Numbered from the stretch's first letter, positions 1 to 10,200 are shown. The stretch is DNA of 64,000 nt from Solirubrobacterales bacterium (GCA_003138355.1 PLFX01000027.1:1-64000), one strand, 5' to 3'. Notes: generated by a model from the sequence alone, not told the origin. A program made the numbers and translations.

Positions 1-114
1 CGCGAAAGCAGGCGCGTCGTGGGAGCCGCGGGTCGTGACTCCTTTCGCCGGGCAAAGCGAGCGTCTCGATTCCGAGCACTGCTGCCTCTCGGCGCGCCCT
101 GCGGTGGGGGAAGC

Positions 115-420
115 ATGCCTGAGAGTGGATTCCCGTCTCGCTACCATCGAGCTGTGGGCGGCGAGAGAGTGCCGGGTGGTGTAGTTCATCGCCTCCCCGT
201 GGACTTGCGGCACGCGCTGCTCGCCAACGCCATGGCGCTCAGTGCCTGGAAGGACATCACGCCCTTAGCCCGCAACGAGTTCATCTGCTGGGTCGAGGAT
301 GCCAAGCAGGCGACAACCCGAGAGCGCCGCATCAGGCGCACCCAGGAGGAGCTTGAGGAAGGCCAGCGCCGGCCCTGCTGCTGGCCGGGATGCAAGCACC
401 GCGACCGCACCGGCAGATAG
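115..420 (+). CDS. YdeI/OmpD-associated family protein (short form)
   Basis: Predicted 101-residue protein. The stretch VDLRHALLANAMALSAW, followed by a TPLARNEFICWV block, an Arg-rich helix and the closing RRPCCWPGC motif, is the typical core of the YdeI/OmpD-associated (OmdA-like) family. Some members of this family protect against bacteriocins; the biochemical role is not established. The ATG at 115 is preferred over the in-frame start at 19 because family homology begins only after about residue 20 and a G-rich stretch (GGTGGGGGAAGC) precedes it. The gene stands alone ahead of an aldo/keto reductase. The family call rests on motif recognition only. Confidence 0.65.
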   Translation: MPESGFPSRYHRAVGGERVPGGVVHRLPVDLRHALLANAMALSAWKDITPLARNEFICWVEDAKQATTRERRIRRTQEELEEGQRRPCCWPGCKHRDRTGR

Positions 421-586
421 CGGTCACGCGCCACTCCCCGCCGCGCGAGGCGCTTCGGTTTAGTCGGTGTCGAGGACTTCGATGCCGCGCAGAGGCCCAG
501 GCGAGGATCGTCGCGAGACCCGCCGCACTTCGCGCCCTAGACTCCAAGCTGCCGCCACAAACGTCGCCACACGGACGGGGACCGCA

Positions 587-1579
<993 letters not shown>

Positions 1580-1873
1580 ACCGACTGCCGGACGCTACGT
1601 GGCGAGGGTCAGCAGAGGCGCTCCCATACCTCGCCTTGCCGCCCGGCTGGCGATTTCTCGTCGCACCAATCACGAAGACGTCCGGTTCGACCAGTCACCG
1701 CTCGCGGTCTAACGCAACGCCAGTACCGAGCGTGCGATCGCTTCTGCGCCCGCTGTCCCAAACCTCCGAAAGCAGCCGCGCACCAAAGCCAGCGCCGCGT
1801 TGTCGCATCGCGCGAGGAGGGAGAGCGTCCCGTGCGCCTTGACGCGTAGCATCGCAGCTCGTAGGTTTCGCGC
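1580..1873. other. Non-coding gap with a repeat copy
   Basis: No convincing gene in this 294-bp gap. Its right part (1798-1815) carries an 18-nt sequence repeated exactly at 3691-3708, the core of a dispersed repeat family described in the findings. Confidence 0.5.
1798..1815 (+). repeat. Dispersed repeat core, copy A
   Basis: CGTTGTCGCATCGCGCGA occurs here and identically at 3691-3708. A version with three mismatches lies at 11384-11401 and a partial version (CGTTGTCGCAT) at 9224-9234. All lie outside recognised genes. Confidence 0.6.
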
Positions 1874-2431
1874 GTGATTTTCTTGATCGCTGGAGTCGTC
1901 GGGTTCGTGTTCGGCGCTGGCGACCAGTACCTCGGCAGCCTGTTCTTGCTGGGGCCTTGGACGAGCACCGTGAGCGGCATGTCCGCGCCTTGGCTCGTGT
2001 TGCCGTTCGCATTCGGAGCGACCCAGGCAGAGCAGCGCCGGGCGATGCTCGCGGGGCTGACCGCCGTGATGTGCGCGCTCGCCGGCTACTTCCTGATGAC
2101 GCTCAGTCCGCTCGAGAGCGTGCCGCTCAGTCACTTCCCGTCGGACCTGATCCACCTCGTTCCTACGCAGCTGGCGTGGATCGTCGGTGGTCTCGTCACT
2201 GCGCCACTGTTCGGAGCGCTGGGTCAGCGCTGGCGAACCGAGCGGTCGTGGATGAGCGCGGCAGCACTCGTCGCCACCGTATGCCTGGAACCGCTCGCCC
2301 TATTCGCCGTCGGGCGACTCTCCTCGCCGGACCTCGTGTGGCTGATCGAGATCAGCCTCGGGACCTCCCTCGCTGCCTACTTCGCGCGCGCCCGCAAGAC
2401 GTACCGGCGCCGTCTCCGCGCCTCACCCTGA
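1874..2431 (+). CDS. Multi-pass membrane protein of unknown function
   Basis: 185 residues with about five or six hydrophobic helices (roughly 1-18, 36-52, 57-76, 99-117, 130-150 and 153-172) and a basic C-terminal tail (RARKTYRRRLRASP), so an inner-membrane protein with a cytoplasmic C-terminus is likely. The conserved-looking N-terminal GAGDQYLGSL resembles small actinobacterial membrane proteins annotated only as domains of unknown function. GTG 1874 starts directly at the first membrane helix. It stands alone. No function can be assigned. Confidence 0.6.
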   Translation: MIFLIAGVVGFVFGAGDQYLGSLFLLGPWTSTVSGMSAPWLVLPFAFGATQAEQRRAMLAGLTAVMCALAGYFLMTLSPLESVPLSHFPSDLIHLVPTQLAWIVGGLVTAPLFGALGQRWRTERSWMSAAALVATVCLEPLALFAVGRLSSPDLVWLIEISLGTSLAAYFARARKTYRRRLRASP

Positions 2432-2497
2432 CGGAAGCGTCCTTGCCCGCGCTCTCGCGCGGCGCAACGCGACCCGAACGTGAGCACGCGACACGCT

Positions 2498-2513
2498 CGC
2501 TCCCGCGGAAAGC
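2498..2513 (+). repeat. Dispersed CGCTCCCGC repeat
   Basis: CGCTCCCGCGGAAAGC here matches 15 of 16 bases at 12111-12126, where it forms the loop and part of a perfect 9-bp hairpin. A shorter relative (CGCTCCCGCAG) is at 9210-9220. All lie in non-coding DNA. Confidence 0.45.
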
Positions 2514-2673
2514 AGCAACGCCCGCGCGTCGACAGCACGTCGCCGCTGAGCGCGACGAGTGATCGCGCGGTAGCAGGCCTTTTGAGGCGGGGCGTTCGGT
2601 GTAGGCTCGCGCGGTCGTGCCGTCCGCGCCTGAGGATCAGCTCGCGCGCTCGTTACCCGCTCGCTATAGCCCC

Positions 2674-2925
2674 ATGCTTATGAGTCCGTCGGTCGCGCAC
2701 GTGGTGGCTCTTGAGCTGCGCCGGCCGACCCGAGCTGTGCAGCTCGCCGGCCTGTTGTCAAAGGAGCGCGGTTTCCGCCGCGGATACGAGCACGCGTTGC
2801 GGGTCGCGAGCTCGTGGGAGCAGGGCCGTGATCCTGCCTCGGCACCGTTCGCCACGCGCGGACCAGTAGCCGACGCTGTCTACCAGCGAGCGGGTGCGCT
2901 CGCGAGTGAAGGACGCGAAGATTAA
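2674..2925 (+). CDS. Uncharacterised short ORF
   Basis: An 83-residue open frame from ATG 2674 (a second ATG lies at 2680). It has GC-rich third positions and a plausible helical composition, with blocks RRPTRAVQLAGLLSKERG and YEHALRVASSWEQG, but matches no family I recognise. It ends 90 bp before frame-broken coding-like sequence on the same strand, so it may be the first piece of one decayed gene. It could also be chance open frame in GC-rich DNA. Confidence 0.25.
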   Translation: MLMSPSVAHVVALELRRPTRAVQLAGLLSKERGFRRGYEHALRVASSWEQGRDPASAPFATRGPVADAVYQRAGALASEGRED

Positions 2926-3017
2926 GGAGCCGTCGGTGAGCTGCGAACGATCGCGCAGCGCGATGAGCGCGCGCTCAGGCAGGCGGAGCAGCTCTCACGT
3001 GTCGGAGGCGACCACCT

Positions 3018-3526
3018 CGAGAGCGTGAAGGCAACCGGCGCTACCGGCTCGTCGCGGCTGCGCTGAACAACACGACCGTCGAGCCGCCAAGCGCGAAGAC
3101 ACGGAGCGGTTCAAAGCTGTCGCGGCGTTCAACGAGCTCAAGCCCGAGATGGGCTGGCAGCAGCTCACCGAGAAGGAGCCGCGACTCGCCGCAGTCCAAG
3201 ACGAAGCCCGTGCAGGCGCTTTCGTGCGCACCGATTACCCGGACCCCAGGTCGCTCAACACCACCGCGCGCCGCCGACTCCGAGATGAACAAGCCCGTCG
3301 CTGGTACTCGCTGAACGATCGCATCGCGACCCTGCTCGGGCCTACGTCCGGGCAAAGCGACCCACTACTCGCCTCCCGCGCTGCCCGCGATGCCGCGGCC
3401 GCTCACCTCGAGAAGGCGAGCAAGTACCGAAACGACCGCGACCGCTCCCAAGCAGGAGCGAGCGTCTGTGCCACCCGGCACCACGCTGCTGCTCCGCGCG
3501 ACGAGCAGGCACGGCGGTGCCCTTAG
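3018..3526 (+). pseudogene. Frame-broken coding-like sequence, unknown
   Basis: From about 3018 one frame reads a charged helical protein (RRAAKREDTERFKAVAAFNE, then MGWQQLTEKEPRLAAVQDEA from 3149) and stays open to 3526. A neighbouring frame just upstream reads RYRLVAAALNNTTVEPP, which looks equally coding before it degenerates. The switch near 3060-3080 suggests an old frameshift. Codon use in the 3149-3440 part is coding-like. After about residue 95 the sequence turns into Arg/Ala-rich low complexity that coincides with dispersed repeats, so the true end is probably lost. No family recognised. Confidence 0.3.
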
Positions 3527-3690
3527 GTGGATGTCGGCGCTTAGCGGTCGGGATCGCCTGGTTCGTCGTCGCACGGCGCTCCGATCTTCGCGCGCTCCGT
3601 TCGGGGAACAACGTGGCCGACGGAACACACACCGCCACCACCTAGACGCTCGCTCCCACGCAAAGCGACTACACCCGACGCTTCAACTCA

Positions 3691-3708
3691 CGTTGTCGCA
3701 TCGCGCGA
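3691..3708 (+). repeat. Dispersed repeat core, copy B
   Basis: Exact second copy of the 18-nt core at 1798-1815 (CGTTGTCGCATCGCGCGA), 55 bp upstream of a VOC gene. Confidence 0.6.
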
Positions 3709-3762
3709 ACAGCAGTCACGCGGCGTCGAGCGAGGCGAGTCGTGCTCGGTAGGCTGCCGACG

Positions 3763-4191
3763 ATGGAGCCGCGCATCAATCTGATCACGCTCGCGGTATC
3801 TGACCTCGATCGTGCGCTCGCGTTCTACCGCGAGGGGCTCGGCTTGGAGTCGGCGGGGGTCACTGGGACCGAGTTCGTCGGCAGCGATGAGACCCCGGCC
3901 GGAGACATCGCGATGTTCCACCTCGACGGAAACCTCATTCTTGCCCTGTACCCGCGCACGGAGCTTGCGAAAGACGCGGGCGTACCGGTTGGGCCGGCGC
4001 AGTCGGGCGAGTTCAGCATCGGACATCTCGTCTCCAGCAAGCGGGACGTTGACGCTCTGCTCGCCCAGGCCGAGGCTGCTGGAGCCACGCTCCCCGGGCC
4101 ACCGCATGATCGACCGTGGGGGATCTACTCCGGCTATTTCCGCGACCTCGACGGACACCTCTGGGAGATAATCTGGAACCCGCGCGCGTAG
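3763..4191 (+). CDS. VOC-superfamily (glyoxalase-like) protein
   Basis: 142-residue single-domain vicinal-oxygen-chelate protein built of two beta-alpha-beta-beta-beta repeats. The first opens with MEPRINLITLAVSDLDRALAFYREGLGL. The second ends with the typical GYFRDLDGHLWEIIWNP, which carries the metal-ligand Glu. Members are metal-dependent lyases, dioxygenases or resistance proteins; substrate is not predictable. ATG 3763 is chosen over GTG 3742 because the VOC fold starts there. It sits isolated in a repeat-rich part of the window. Confidence 0.88.
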   Translation: MEPRINLITLAVSDLDRALAFYREGLGLESAGVTGTEFVGSDETPAGDIAMFHLDGNLILALYPRTELAKDAGVPVGPAQSGEFSIGHLVSSKRDVDALLAQAEAAGATLPGPPHDRPWGIYSGYFRDLDGHLWEIIWNPRA

Positions 4192-4519
4192 GGCAGCGCG
4201 GCTCGCAGGACCCTGCGTAACCGCTGTCGCTGTGCCATCAAAGCGATCACGCACGCAGTTTCACGCCACGTGACCGCCTCGCGCGATTTGCGAGCGTCCG
4301 ATCAGTCTCGCTCCACGGGCCCGGCTCGGACGACCGACGGGTCTGAGGAGCGGTACGGCGAGCGCTGCCGCTCCTCCGGCGCGAGCGAGTGCGTGCCGAT
4401 CCTCGCACCGTGCGCTCGCAGCTCGTCTCAGGCAGGTGTGGGCGCGGGCCTAGCGGAAGACGCCTGCTAGTTTGGACATCTGTTCACAGTCTCGCCGTCG
4501 TTACCGAGAGCGATCTGAG
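4192..4519. other. Non-coding gap with repeat
   Basis: No gene seen in this 328-bp gap. It contains a 26-nt element (4292-4317) that recurs with two mismatches at 5962-5987. Confidence 0.45.
4292..4317 (+). repeat. GAGCGTCCGATCAG repeat, copy 1
   Basis: The first 14 nt (GAGCGTCCGATCAG) are identical to 5962-5975, and the next 12 nt differ at two positions. The unit contains facing GAGCG and CGCTC arms around a 12-nt centre, so it can fold as a small hairpin. Confidence 0.55.
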
Positions 4520-5779
4520 ATGAGCCACAAAACGCCGGCCCTCGAGTCTTCTGCGGTCCAGTCCGGTGCTGATCACCTGCCGGCCGCTACGTTGCCGGAG
4601 GTGGTGGAGACGCTCGCTGTTCTGGAGCGGCGCGCCGGTTCTGTGGACGAGCAGCGCGCGGCGGAGTGGATCGCTGAACGTCTCGATCGGGCGGGGGCTC
4701 AGACGCGGATGGAGGAGGAGCTCTTCTACGACGGCTACGCCCGCCAGCTGCTGCCGTTCGGGCTTGCGTGTCTGGCCACCGGCGTTTGGGCATTGATCGC
4801 CCGCCGCCGGCTACTGCCGGCCGTGATCGCCGCGGCGGCAACGGCGGCGCTTATCGATGACGTCTCCAACGGCGAGCGCGTGTGGCGCAAGCTGGTTACT
4901 CGTCCAAAGCGGACCTGGAACGTGGTCGCACACGCGGGCGATCCCGCGGGCGAGCGGACGCTGGTGGTGCTCGCGCACCATGACGCGGCGCCGACCGGTC
5001 GCGTGTTCGATCAAAGCCTGCAGAAATGGGGCGCCAGGCGCTTGCCGTGGCTGATCGCGCGGATCGACGTGTCGCTGCCGATCTGGTGGCCGGTCGCAGG
5101 CGCCGGGGGGCTGGTCGCGGGCGGCGCCGCCAGCGGGAATCGCAAGCTCGCCGCGGCCGGAATCGCACTGTCGGCGTTGATCGTCGCGATCGCCGTTGAC
5201 ATTGCACGCAGCCCGATCGTCCCCGGCGCCAACGACAACCTCAGCGCGGTCGCTGCGCTGGTCGCGCTCGCTGAGCTCCTACGCGAGCGGCCGGTGCCAG
5301 GGCTACGCGTGCTGCTCGTCTCCTGCGGCGCCGAAGAGGTGCTGCAGGGTGGCATCTACGGGTTCGCCGAGCGTCACTTCGCAAACCTGCGCAAGGATCG
5401 CACGTGGTTCTTGAACCTCGACACCATCGGCTCGCCTGAGCTGATCATGGCCGAGGGGGAGGGACCATTCTGGATGGAGGACTACACCGATCCCGGCTTT
5501 CGCGACTTGATCGCTCGCGCCGCCGAGCGGATCGGACAACCGCTGCGCCGGGGTACCCGGTCGCGTGCGAGCAGCGACGCGGTGATCCCCAGCCGCGCCG
5601 GATACCCGACCGCGATGCTCGCATCGTGGGAGCCCGACTCCAAGGTCCTCAGCAACTACCACCTGATGACCGACACGCCCGAGAACCTCAGCTACGACAC
5701 GATCGAGCGCGCCGTCACGATCACCCACGCGGTCGCGAGCGAGCTCGCCGCGGACACAGGCGGAGCGAAGCTCCAGTAG
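4520..5779 (+). CDS. Membrane-associated M28-family metallopeptidase
   Basis: 419 residues. The peptidase-M28 metal and catalytic residues appear in the canonical order: His154/Asp155 region in LVVLAHHDAAPTG, Asp239 in PGANDNLSAV, the Glu272-Glu273 pair in SCGAEEVLQGG, Asp301 in NLDTIGS and a C-terminal His in NYHLMTDTPENL. These would bind two zinc ions for aminopeptidase or carboxypeptidase chemistry. Hydrophobic segments near 77-93, 98-112 and two around 191-230 suggest membrane attachment with the segments inserted into the peptidase domain. ATG 4520 is used; a TTG at 4472 is also in frame. It is followed by a hairpin terminator candidate. Substrate unknown. Confidence 0.85.
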   Translation: MSHKTPALESSAVQSGADHLPAATLPEVVETLAVLERRAGSVDEQRAAEWIAERLDRAGAQTRMEEELFYDGYARQLLPFGLACLATGVWALIARRRLLPAVIAAAATAALIDDVSNGERVWRKLVTRPKRTWNVVAHAGDPAGERTLVVLAHHDAAPTGRVFDQSLQKWGARRLPWLIARIDVSLPIWWPVAGAGGLVAGGAASGNRKLAAAGIALSALIVAIAVDIARSPIVPGANDNLSAVAALVALAELLRERPVPGLRVLLVSCGAEEVLQGGIYGFAERHFANLRKDRTWFLNLDTIGSPELIMAEGEGPFWMEDYTDPGFRDLIARAAERIGQPLRRGTRSRASSDAVIPSRAGYPTAMLASWEPDSKVLSNYHLMTDTPENLSYDTIERAVTITHAVASELAADTGGAKLQ

Positions 5780-5816
5780 CAACCCCGCAGCGCTCGTGCG
5801 CGGCGACACTGCATTG

Positions 5817-5840
5817 GGCTCCCGCCCAGCACCGGGAGCC
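5817..5840. terminator. Hairpin downstream of the M28 peptidase
   Basis: Perfect 8-bp stem GGCTCCCG / CGGGAGCC with an 8-nt loop, 37 nt after the peptidase stop codon. There is no T-tract, so termination is inferred from position and stem strength only. Confidence 0.45.
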
Positions 5841-5961
5841 GGGCCCACGCACAGAAGCATGGGACCTGGCGTTTGCGCACGACCGCCCCCAGTCGCTGTC
5901 GCAAATGTGAAAGCAGACGTCGCGCTCGCCAAGATCGAGACAGCCCCTCCGCGCGACGAGG

Positions 5962-5987
5962 GAGCGTCCGATCAGCCGCGCTCCACG
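5962..5987 (+). repeat. GAGCGTCCGATCAG repeat, copy 2
   Basis: Second copy of the element at 4292-4317. Here the arms are GGAGCG and CGCTCC (the outer G is at 5961) around a 12-nt centre. Confidence 0.55.
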
Positions 5988-7083
5988 CTCCCGCAATGGA
6001 GCATTTGCAGGCTCCTGCTGATCGACCAGAGCGGGAGTGAGCAGCGAGACTTACCAGACGCTCGCGACTCGTCCTTTGCATGCGTCTCGCAGACGCGGAT
6101 CACACCCCTTTCCGCGCGTTGCAGGGCCGCCGCCAGCGATCGGTCGCTCCTGCTGGTTGTCCGACCCAGGCGGTCCAGCTCGAGCCCGCGAGCTGAAGAC
6201 TCTAGATTCGCTGGCGCAGCAGCGCGCGCAGGTCGGCGACCGGCCCCAGGTGCCCGTTCTCTGCGTGCGGCGGCGGGTTAGTCGACGTGCGCGACGGCGG
6301 CTCGTTCTTGGTGTGACGTCGCGCGCCGCTGGGCGAGCGCGAGGGACGCGCAGCTGCTCCCGTTGTACGCCAACGGTGTTCCCGTAGCCGCGGTCGCCCG
6401 CCAGAAGCACGCAGGGGCTTGGCCGCGGCAGAGCGCTGCTCACACAAGCGCCCGCAACAGGAGTAGTGTGGGTGGCAAGCTGGCCCTGCGGCCAGGATCC
6501 TCGGCCCAAGCCCGGATGCCACCGACGGCGCGACCTGCGCCACGAGGCGCGAGGCGGGGGTTACTGGTTTTGACTGCGGGGCCGGTGACGTACTTCTGCG
6601 GGCGTTACTCCACCGGCCCGGTGACCGCGTCCCGATCTGATTGACCGCGCCGGTGTTCTAGCCCTCTTTCCTTCCGCGCGGACTCAACAGAGGGACGGGG
6701 AAAGCCCGATGAACATGACGCGCAGGACACGCGACCTCCCAGAGCGCAGGCGAGACGAACTAAAACGCGACGTCGGGTCGCAGCGGCTTTGGTCGGTGAT
6801 CGATGCCCGCCGACGCCTGAGCGCCCGGCGAGTGGATGCAGCCGGACCAAGACGCGCCCGGTTGGGTCTGAGCGACCCCCGCCACGCGTATCTGACGCGA
6901 TCGCATGACTAGCAGGGCCTGCCGATGGCGCGTTTCGCATGTCTCGTGCAAGGCCCACCTACACAGCACCGAAAGCCAAGCCGATCCGATCGGGGATCTA
7001 TGCCCCGTCTGCGTCCTCGGCGGCAAGCTACGCACCGACATCAGCCGGTTTTAGCTGCGCGGCTGAACGCGAAACGCGGCCAG

Positions 7084-8181
7084 ATGTCGGTAGTGGAACT
7101 GCAGGAGCTTGAAGAGGTCAAGGGTCTGATCACACGCGGCCAGCAGGTCGGCGTGCTGACCTACGCCGAGATTGCGACCGCCACGGCCGAGTTCGACCTC
7201 GACGACACCGACGTCGAGGAGTTGCACGGCCTCTTCGAGCGCTGTGAGATCGAGCTGGTCGAGGACATCGACCCGGCCAGTGCGGCGAGCCTGAACATCG
7301 AGCGCGCGGCCGAGAAGCGCACCCGCCGCAAGGCTCCGCTCGATCTCAAGCCGGACATGACGACCGACTCGCTGCAGCTGTTCCTCAAGGGCATCGGCAA
7401 GGTGCGGCTGCTGACGGCGCAGGAGGAGGTCGACCTTGCCAAGCGGATCTGGCGCGGCGATCTGGCCGCCAAGCAGAAGATGGTGGAGTCCAACCTGCGC
7501 CTGGTCGTGTCGATCGCGAAGAACTACCGCAACCAGGGGCTGCCGTTCCTCGATCTGATCCAGGAGGGCACCATCGGCCTCGTCCGCGCGGCCGAGAAGT
7601 TCGACTATCGCAAGGGCTTCAAGTTCTCGACCTACGCGACCTGGTGGATCCGCCAGGCGATCGCGCGAGCGGTCGCCGACAAGGCGCGCACGATCCGGAT
7701 TCCCGTCCACATCGTCGAGAAGCTCAACAAGATCCGCCGCGCCGAGCGCAGCCTGGTCACGGCGCTGGGCCGCGAGCCGACGGCGGAGGAGATCGCGGAG
7801 CTGACCGGCATCGATCCCGAGGAGGTCGACTCGATCAAGCGCTCCGCCGAGGCGCCGATCTCGCTGGAGAAGCCGGTCGGTGACGATGAGGCGTCCGAGT
7901 TCGGCCAGTTCATCGCCGACGAACAAGCCGAGTGTCCCTACGAGCGCGCCGTGGAGATCCTGACCAAGGAGGCGCTCCGCGAGGCGCTCGAGAACCTCAG
8001 CTACCGGGAGCGCCGGGTGCTCGAGCTGCGCTACGGCCTCGGCGGCGAGCGCCCGCGCACACTGGACGAGGTCGGCCGCGCGTTCCATCTCACGCGCGAG
8101 CGCATCCGCCAGGTCGAGCACCAGTCGCTGAAGAAGCTGCAGAACCTCGCCGAAGCCCAAAAGCTGCGCGACGACGTCTAG
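7084..8181 (+). CDS. rpoD: RNA polymerase primary sigma factor (sigma-70 / SigA)
   Basis: 365 residues, a compact group-1 sigma factor. Region 1.1 is at about 3-60 ([20 protein letters not shown]). Region 1.2 starts near 95 ([20 protein letters not shown]). Region 2, which binds core enzyme and melts the -10, spans about 135-205 with [20 protein letters not shown] and [17 protein letters not shown]. Region 3 follows, and region 4 at the C-terminus carries [20 protein letters not shown], the -35-reading helix-turn-helix. ATG 7084 is chosen because region 1.1 begins there; the in-frame ATG 6925 would add a homology-free tail. It is transcribed alone after a long non-coding stretch, as expected of a separately regulated sigma gene. 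Confidence 0.96.
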   Translation: MSVVELQELEEVKGLITRGQQVGVLTYAEIATATAEFDLDDTDVEELHGLFERCEIELVEDIDPASAASLNIERAAEKRTRRKAPLDLKPDMTTDSLQLFLKGIGKVRLLTAQEEVDLAKRIWRGDLAAKQKMVESNLRLVVSIAKNYRNQGLPFLDLIQEGTIGLVRAAEKFDYRKGFKFSTYATWWIRQAIARAVADKARTIRIPVHIVEKLNKIRRAERSLVTALGREPTAEEIAELTGIDPEEVDSIKRSAEAPISLEKPVGDDEASEFGQFIADEQAECPYERAVEILTKEALREALENLSYRERRVLELRYGLGGERPRTLDEVGRAFHLTRERIRQVEHQSLKKLQNLAEAQKLRDDV

Positions 8182-8225
8182 ATCGCTTCCGGCCGTCGCG
8201 ATCAGCCGTAGGCATAACCCGGGGG

Positions 8226-8510
8226 ATGGTGACGGACACGCAGGAGATGACCACCCGCAGCGGCCACTACACCGCTCTGCTTGAGACCATGGGCGCCCAC
8301 GGGGCCACCAAGCTGCACACCAATGAGCGCGAGCAACTGCTCGCCGTCGCCGACGCGCTGCTATTCGGCGACCCCGACAGCGAGCAGGGACTCGCCCGGG
8401 CGCTGGACCTGATCGCGCGCCTGCGCGAGAGCGAGCGCTGGTCGGCGGAGAGCTGCGCCGAGCTGCGCGAGCACCTCTACGGCTGCGGACCGCTCCCCGC
8501 GGAGGCCTGA
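8226..8510 (+). CDS. Hypothetical protein
   Basis: 94-residue soluble, mostly helical, acidic protein (blocks NEREQLLAVADALLFGDPDS and LARALDLIARLRESERWSAE) with no recognised domain. It follows the sigma factor by 44 bp on the same strand and might share its transcript. ATG 8226 is preceded by GGGGG but spacing is very short, so GTG 8229 is possible. Coding-like composition supports it as a real gene. Confidence 0.55.
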   Translation: MVTDTQEMTTRSGHYTALLETMGAHGATKLHTNEREQLLAVADALLFGDPDSEQGLARALDLIARLRESERWSAESCAELREHLYGCGPLPAEA

Positions 8511-8744
8511 ACGAGCCGGCGGCGCGCGCTCGCCCAGCACCGGATCAGGTGTCCCACCGGCGGCCGCCACAGGTGTGCGGCTGGCGCGCCCAATCCACGC
8601 AGTAGGTGTAGGGCGCGATCGATGTCCCGGGGGCGGGCGGCGTCGCTTCCGCCGACGGAGCAACTCCGGCCGTAACGCCGCGGAAAGTCCGCCGCACGAG
8701 CCGCGCTTACACCGATCTGCCCTGGCGTCATTTCCAAGTGCGAT

Positions 8745-9197
8745 GTGTGCGCCCAGCAATGCGCGGCCAGCCGGTTGCCCGAGCTACCTGACGACGATCG
8801 CGTAATCCTGATGCACGACAGCTACCTCGAGCCGATCCAGGCAGCGGCCCGTCAAGACTGCGCACAGACTGTGGATTTGGTGCTCGGCACGATGTTCGGC
8901 GCGGACGCGGTGACGTGCCCGCAAAACGGCAGCTGCGTCGCCGTGGGCGACTCCGAATGGCACTCCACAACCGGACCGGCGAACGATCTGGAGTTTCGTG
9001 CGACGACAGTGCCCCAGGCAAACGGAACCTGGCGTACGAGCGCGATCGCCGTCACGCTGCCGACTAACGCCAGGTCGCTCCAGCGCAGCGGCGCCGGACT
9101 CCTCTCGGTGACGTGCACCAGCCGCAGCCAGTGCGTCGCCGTCGGCGAATACGCCGACACCAACAACGAAACCCAAGCAATGGTGGTCAGCACATAG
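8745..9197 (+). pseudogene. Fragment of a secreted repeat (propeller-like) protein
   Basis: The frame contains two copies of a Cys-framed repeat, AVTCPQNGSCVAVGDS and SVTCTSRSQCVAVGEYAD. This is the hallmark of long extracellular beta-repeat proteins common in actinobacteria (pattern S-C-x5-C-x-A-V-G). Only about two repeats remain. There is no signal peptide, the N-terminal 30 residues do not look coding, and the frame stops right after QAMVVST, where such repeats normally continue into the next blade. I read it as a remnant of a larger gene. Confidence 0.45.
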
Positions 9198-9321
9198 CCC
9201 GCGCCTGATCGCTCCCGCAGCAGCGTTGTCGCATTCTGCACGAGCAGCCGTCTGCCACCACAAGCGACACACAGCTCGTTTGCGCGAGCAGCAGCTGTCG
9301 CGGTTTCGTGCTGGTGCCGGC

Positions 9322-10200
9322 TTAGGACAGCACGCGGCGGCGGAAGTTGTGCAGTCCGATCGCGAGGAACAGAGCGCTGAAGCCGATTAGCGCGGGGTAG
9401 ATGACGTAGAGGTGCATGTGGGCTGCGTTGGTGAAGGCTGCCCGCATGCCTTCGTTGACATAGATCAGTGGGTTGACGAGCACGATCGTCTGCAGCCAAT
9501 GCCATCCGTCGAGCGTGACTGGAGAGAGCCTTGTCCATTGGTAGTAGGTGCCGCCGAGGAACGTGATCGGGAGCACGACGAAGCCGAACATCAGGCCGAT
9601 GTTGCGCGGCTCGAAGGTCGTTCCGAGCAGCAGTCCGAGCGCGGTCATTGCGATGCACGCGAGCGGAACGAGCGTCACGATGACCAGCCAGTGCAGTGAG
9701 ATGTCGGCCGACACTCCTGAGGCGTGGACGACGGAAGCGATCGGCAAGACGATCGCGGCCGAGATGAGTCCCTGCACCGCTCCGGAGAGGACCTTTGAGA
9801 CCGCCACCAGCCAGATCGGGCAGGGCGCCTGGACGCGGTCCTCGATCTCGCGCGTGTAGCCGAACTCGGTTGCCATCTGCAGTGCCACGGACTGCACGCC
9901 CTGAAACATGATCGAGATGCCCACCACACCGGGGACCAGCACCGTGGCGAACGAGCCGGCGCCTGCGCCGCGTCCGCCGCCGATCTGCTGGCCGATCTTC
10001 GGAAACACGAACAGGAACACGAAGCACAGCAGGAACGGCTGCACCAGCGTGCGTACGACGAACTCGCCCGCGTGCTTCCGGAGAACCACGAGGTCACGCA
10101 GGATCAGTGCCCACAGCGCCGCGCAGCTCGCGCCGAATGCCGACCTTGTTGGTGATGAGATCACGTGCCCGTGATCGGTGGCGAGGTCCGTCGTTGCCAT
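9322..10200 (-). CDS. ABC-2 type transporter, permease subunit
   Basis: 292-residue inner-membrane subunit of a DrrAB-type exporter. Six hydrophobic segments lie at about 53-68, 85-108, 131-155, 166-190, 198-215 and 258-280. The ABC-2 signature region is near EFGYTREIEDRVQAPCPIWL, followed by the coupling segment. The gene starts one base inside the stop of the ATPase gene (TAATG junction at 10200), which implies translational coupling. Substrate is probably a drug, lipid or small hydrophobic compound by family habit. Confidence 0.88.
   Translation of the reverse strand: MATTDLATDHGHVISSPTRSAFGASCAALWALILRDLVVLRKHAGEFVVRTLVQPFLLCFVFLFVFPKIGQQIGGGRGAGAGSFATVLVPGVVGISIMFQGVQSVALQMATEFGYTREIEDRVQAPCPIWLVAVSKVLSGAVQGLISAAIVLPIASVVHASGVSADISLHWLVIVTLVPLACIAMTALGLLLGTTFEPRNIGLMFGFVVLPITFLGGTYYQWTRLSPVTLDGWHWLQTIVLVNPLIYVNEGMRAAFTNAAHMHLYVIYPALIGFSALFLAIGLHNFRRRVLS

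Larger units (their letters stand above)
5780..7083. other. 1.3-kb stretch without a convincing gene (sigma-factor leader)
   Basis: Open frames here are short, Arg/Ser/Pro-rich and overlap each other, so I call none. It contains a hairpin at 5817-5840, the second copy of the 26-nt repeat at 5962-5987, a GCTCCTGCTGGT element at 6146-6157 whose complement recurs at 11306-11317, and an Arg-rich 67-codon frame at 6709-6912. That last frame has a passable G-rich upstream region but no recognisable family. The sigma-factor gene begins at the right end, so its promoter and leader must lie within this stretch. Confidence 0.4.

Noticed and set aside
6709-6912. 67-codon Arg-rich ORF before rpoD
   Set aside because: Passable G-rich upstream sequence but mixed codon use, no family and no conservation evidence; kept only as a note in the gap entry.
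8182-8203. GATCGC/GCGATC inverted repeat after rpoD as a terminator
   Set aside because: Only six base pairs with an 11-nt loop and no T-tract; such short inverted repeats are frequent by chance in this GC-rich DNA.
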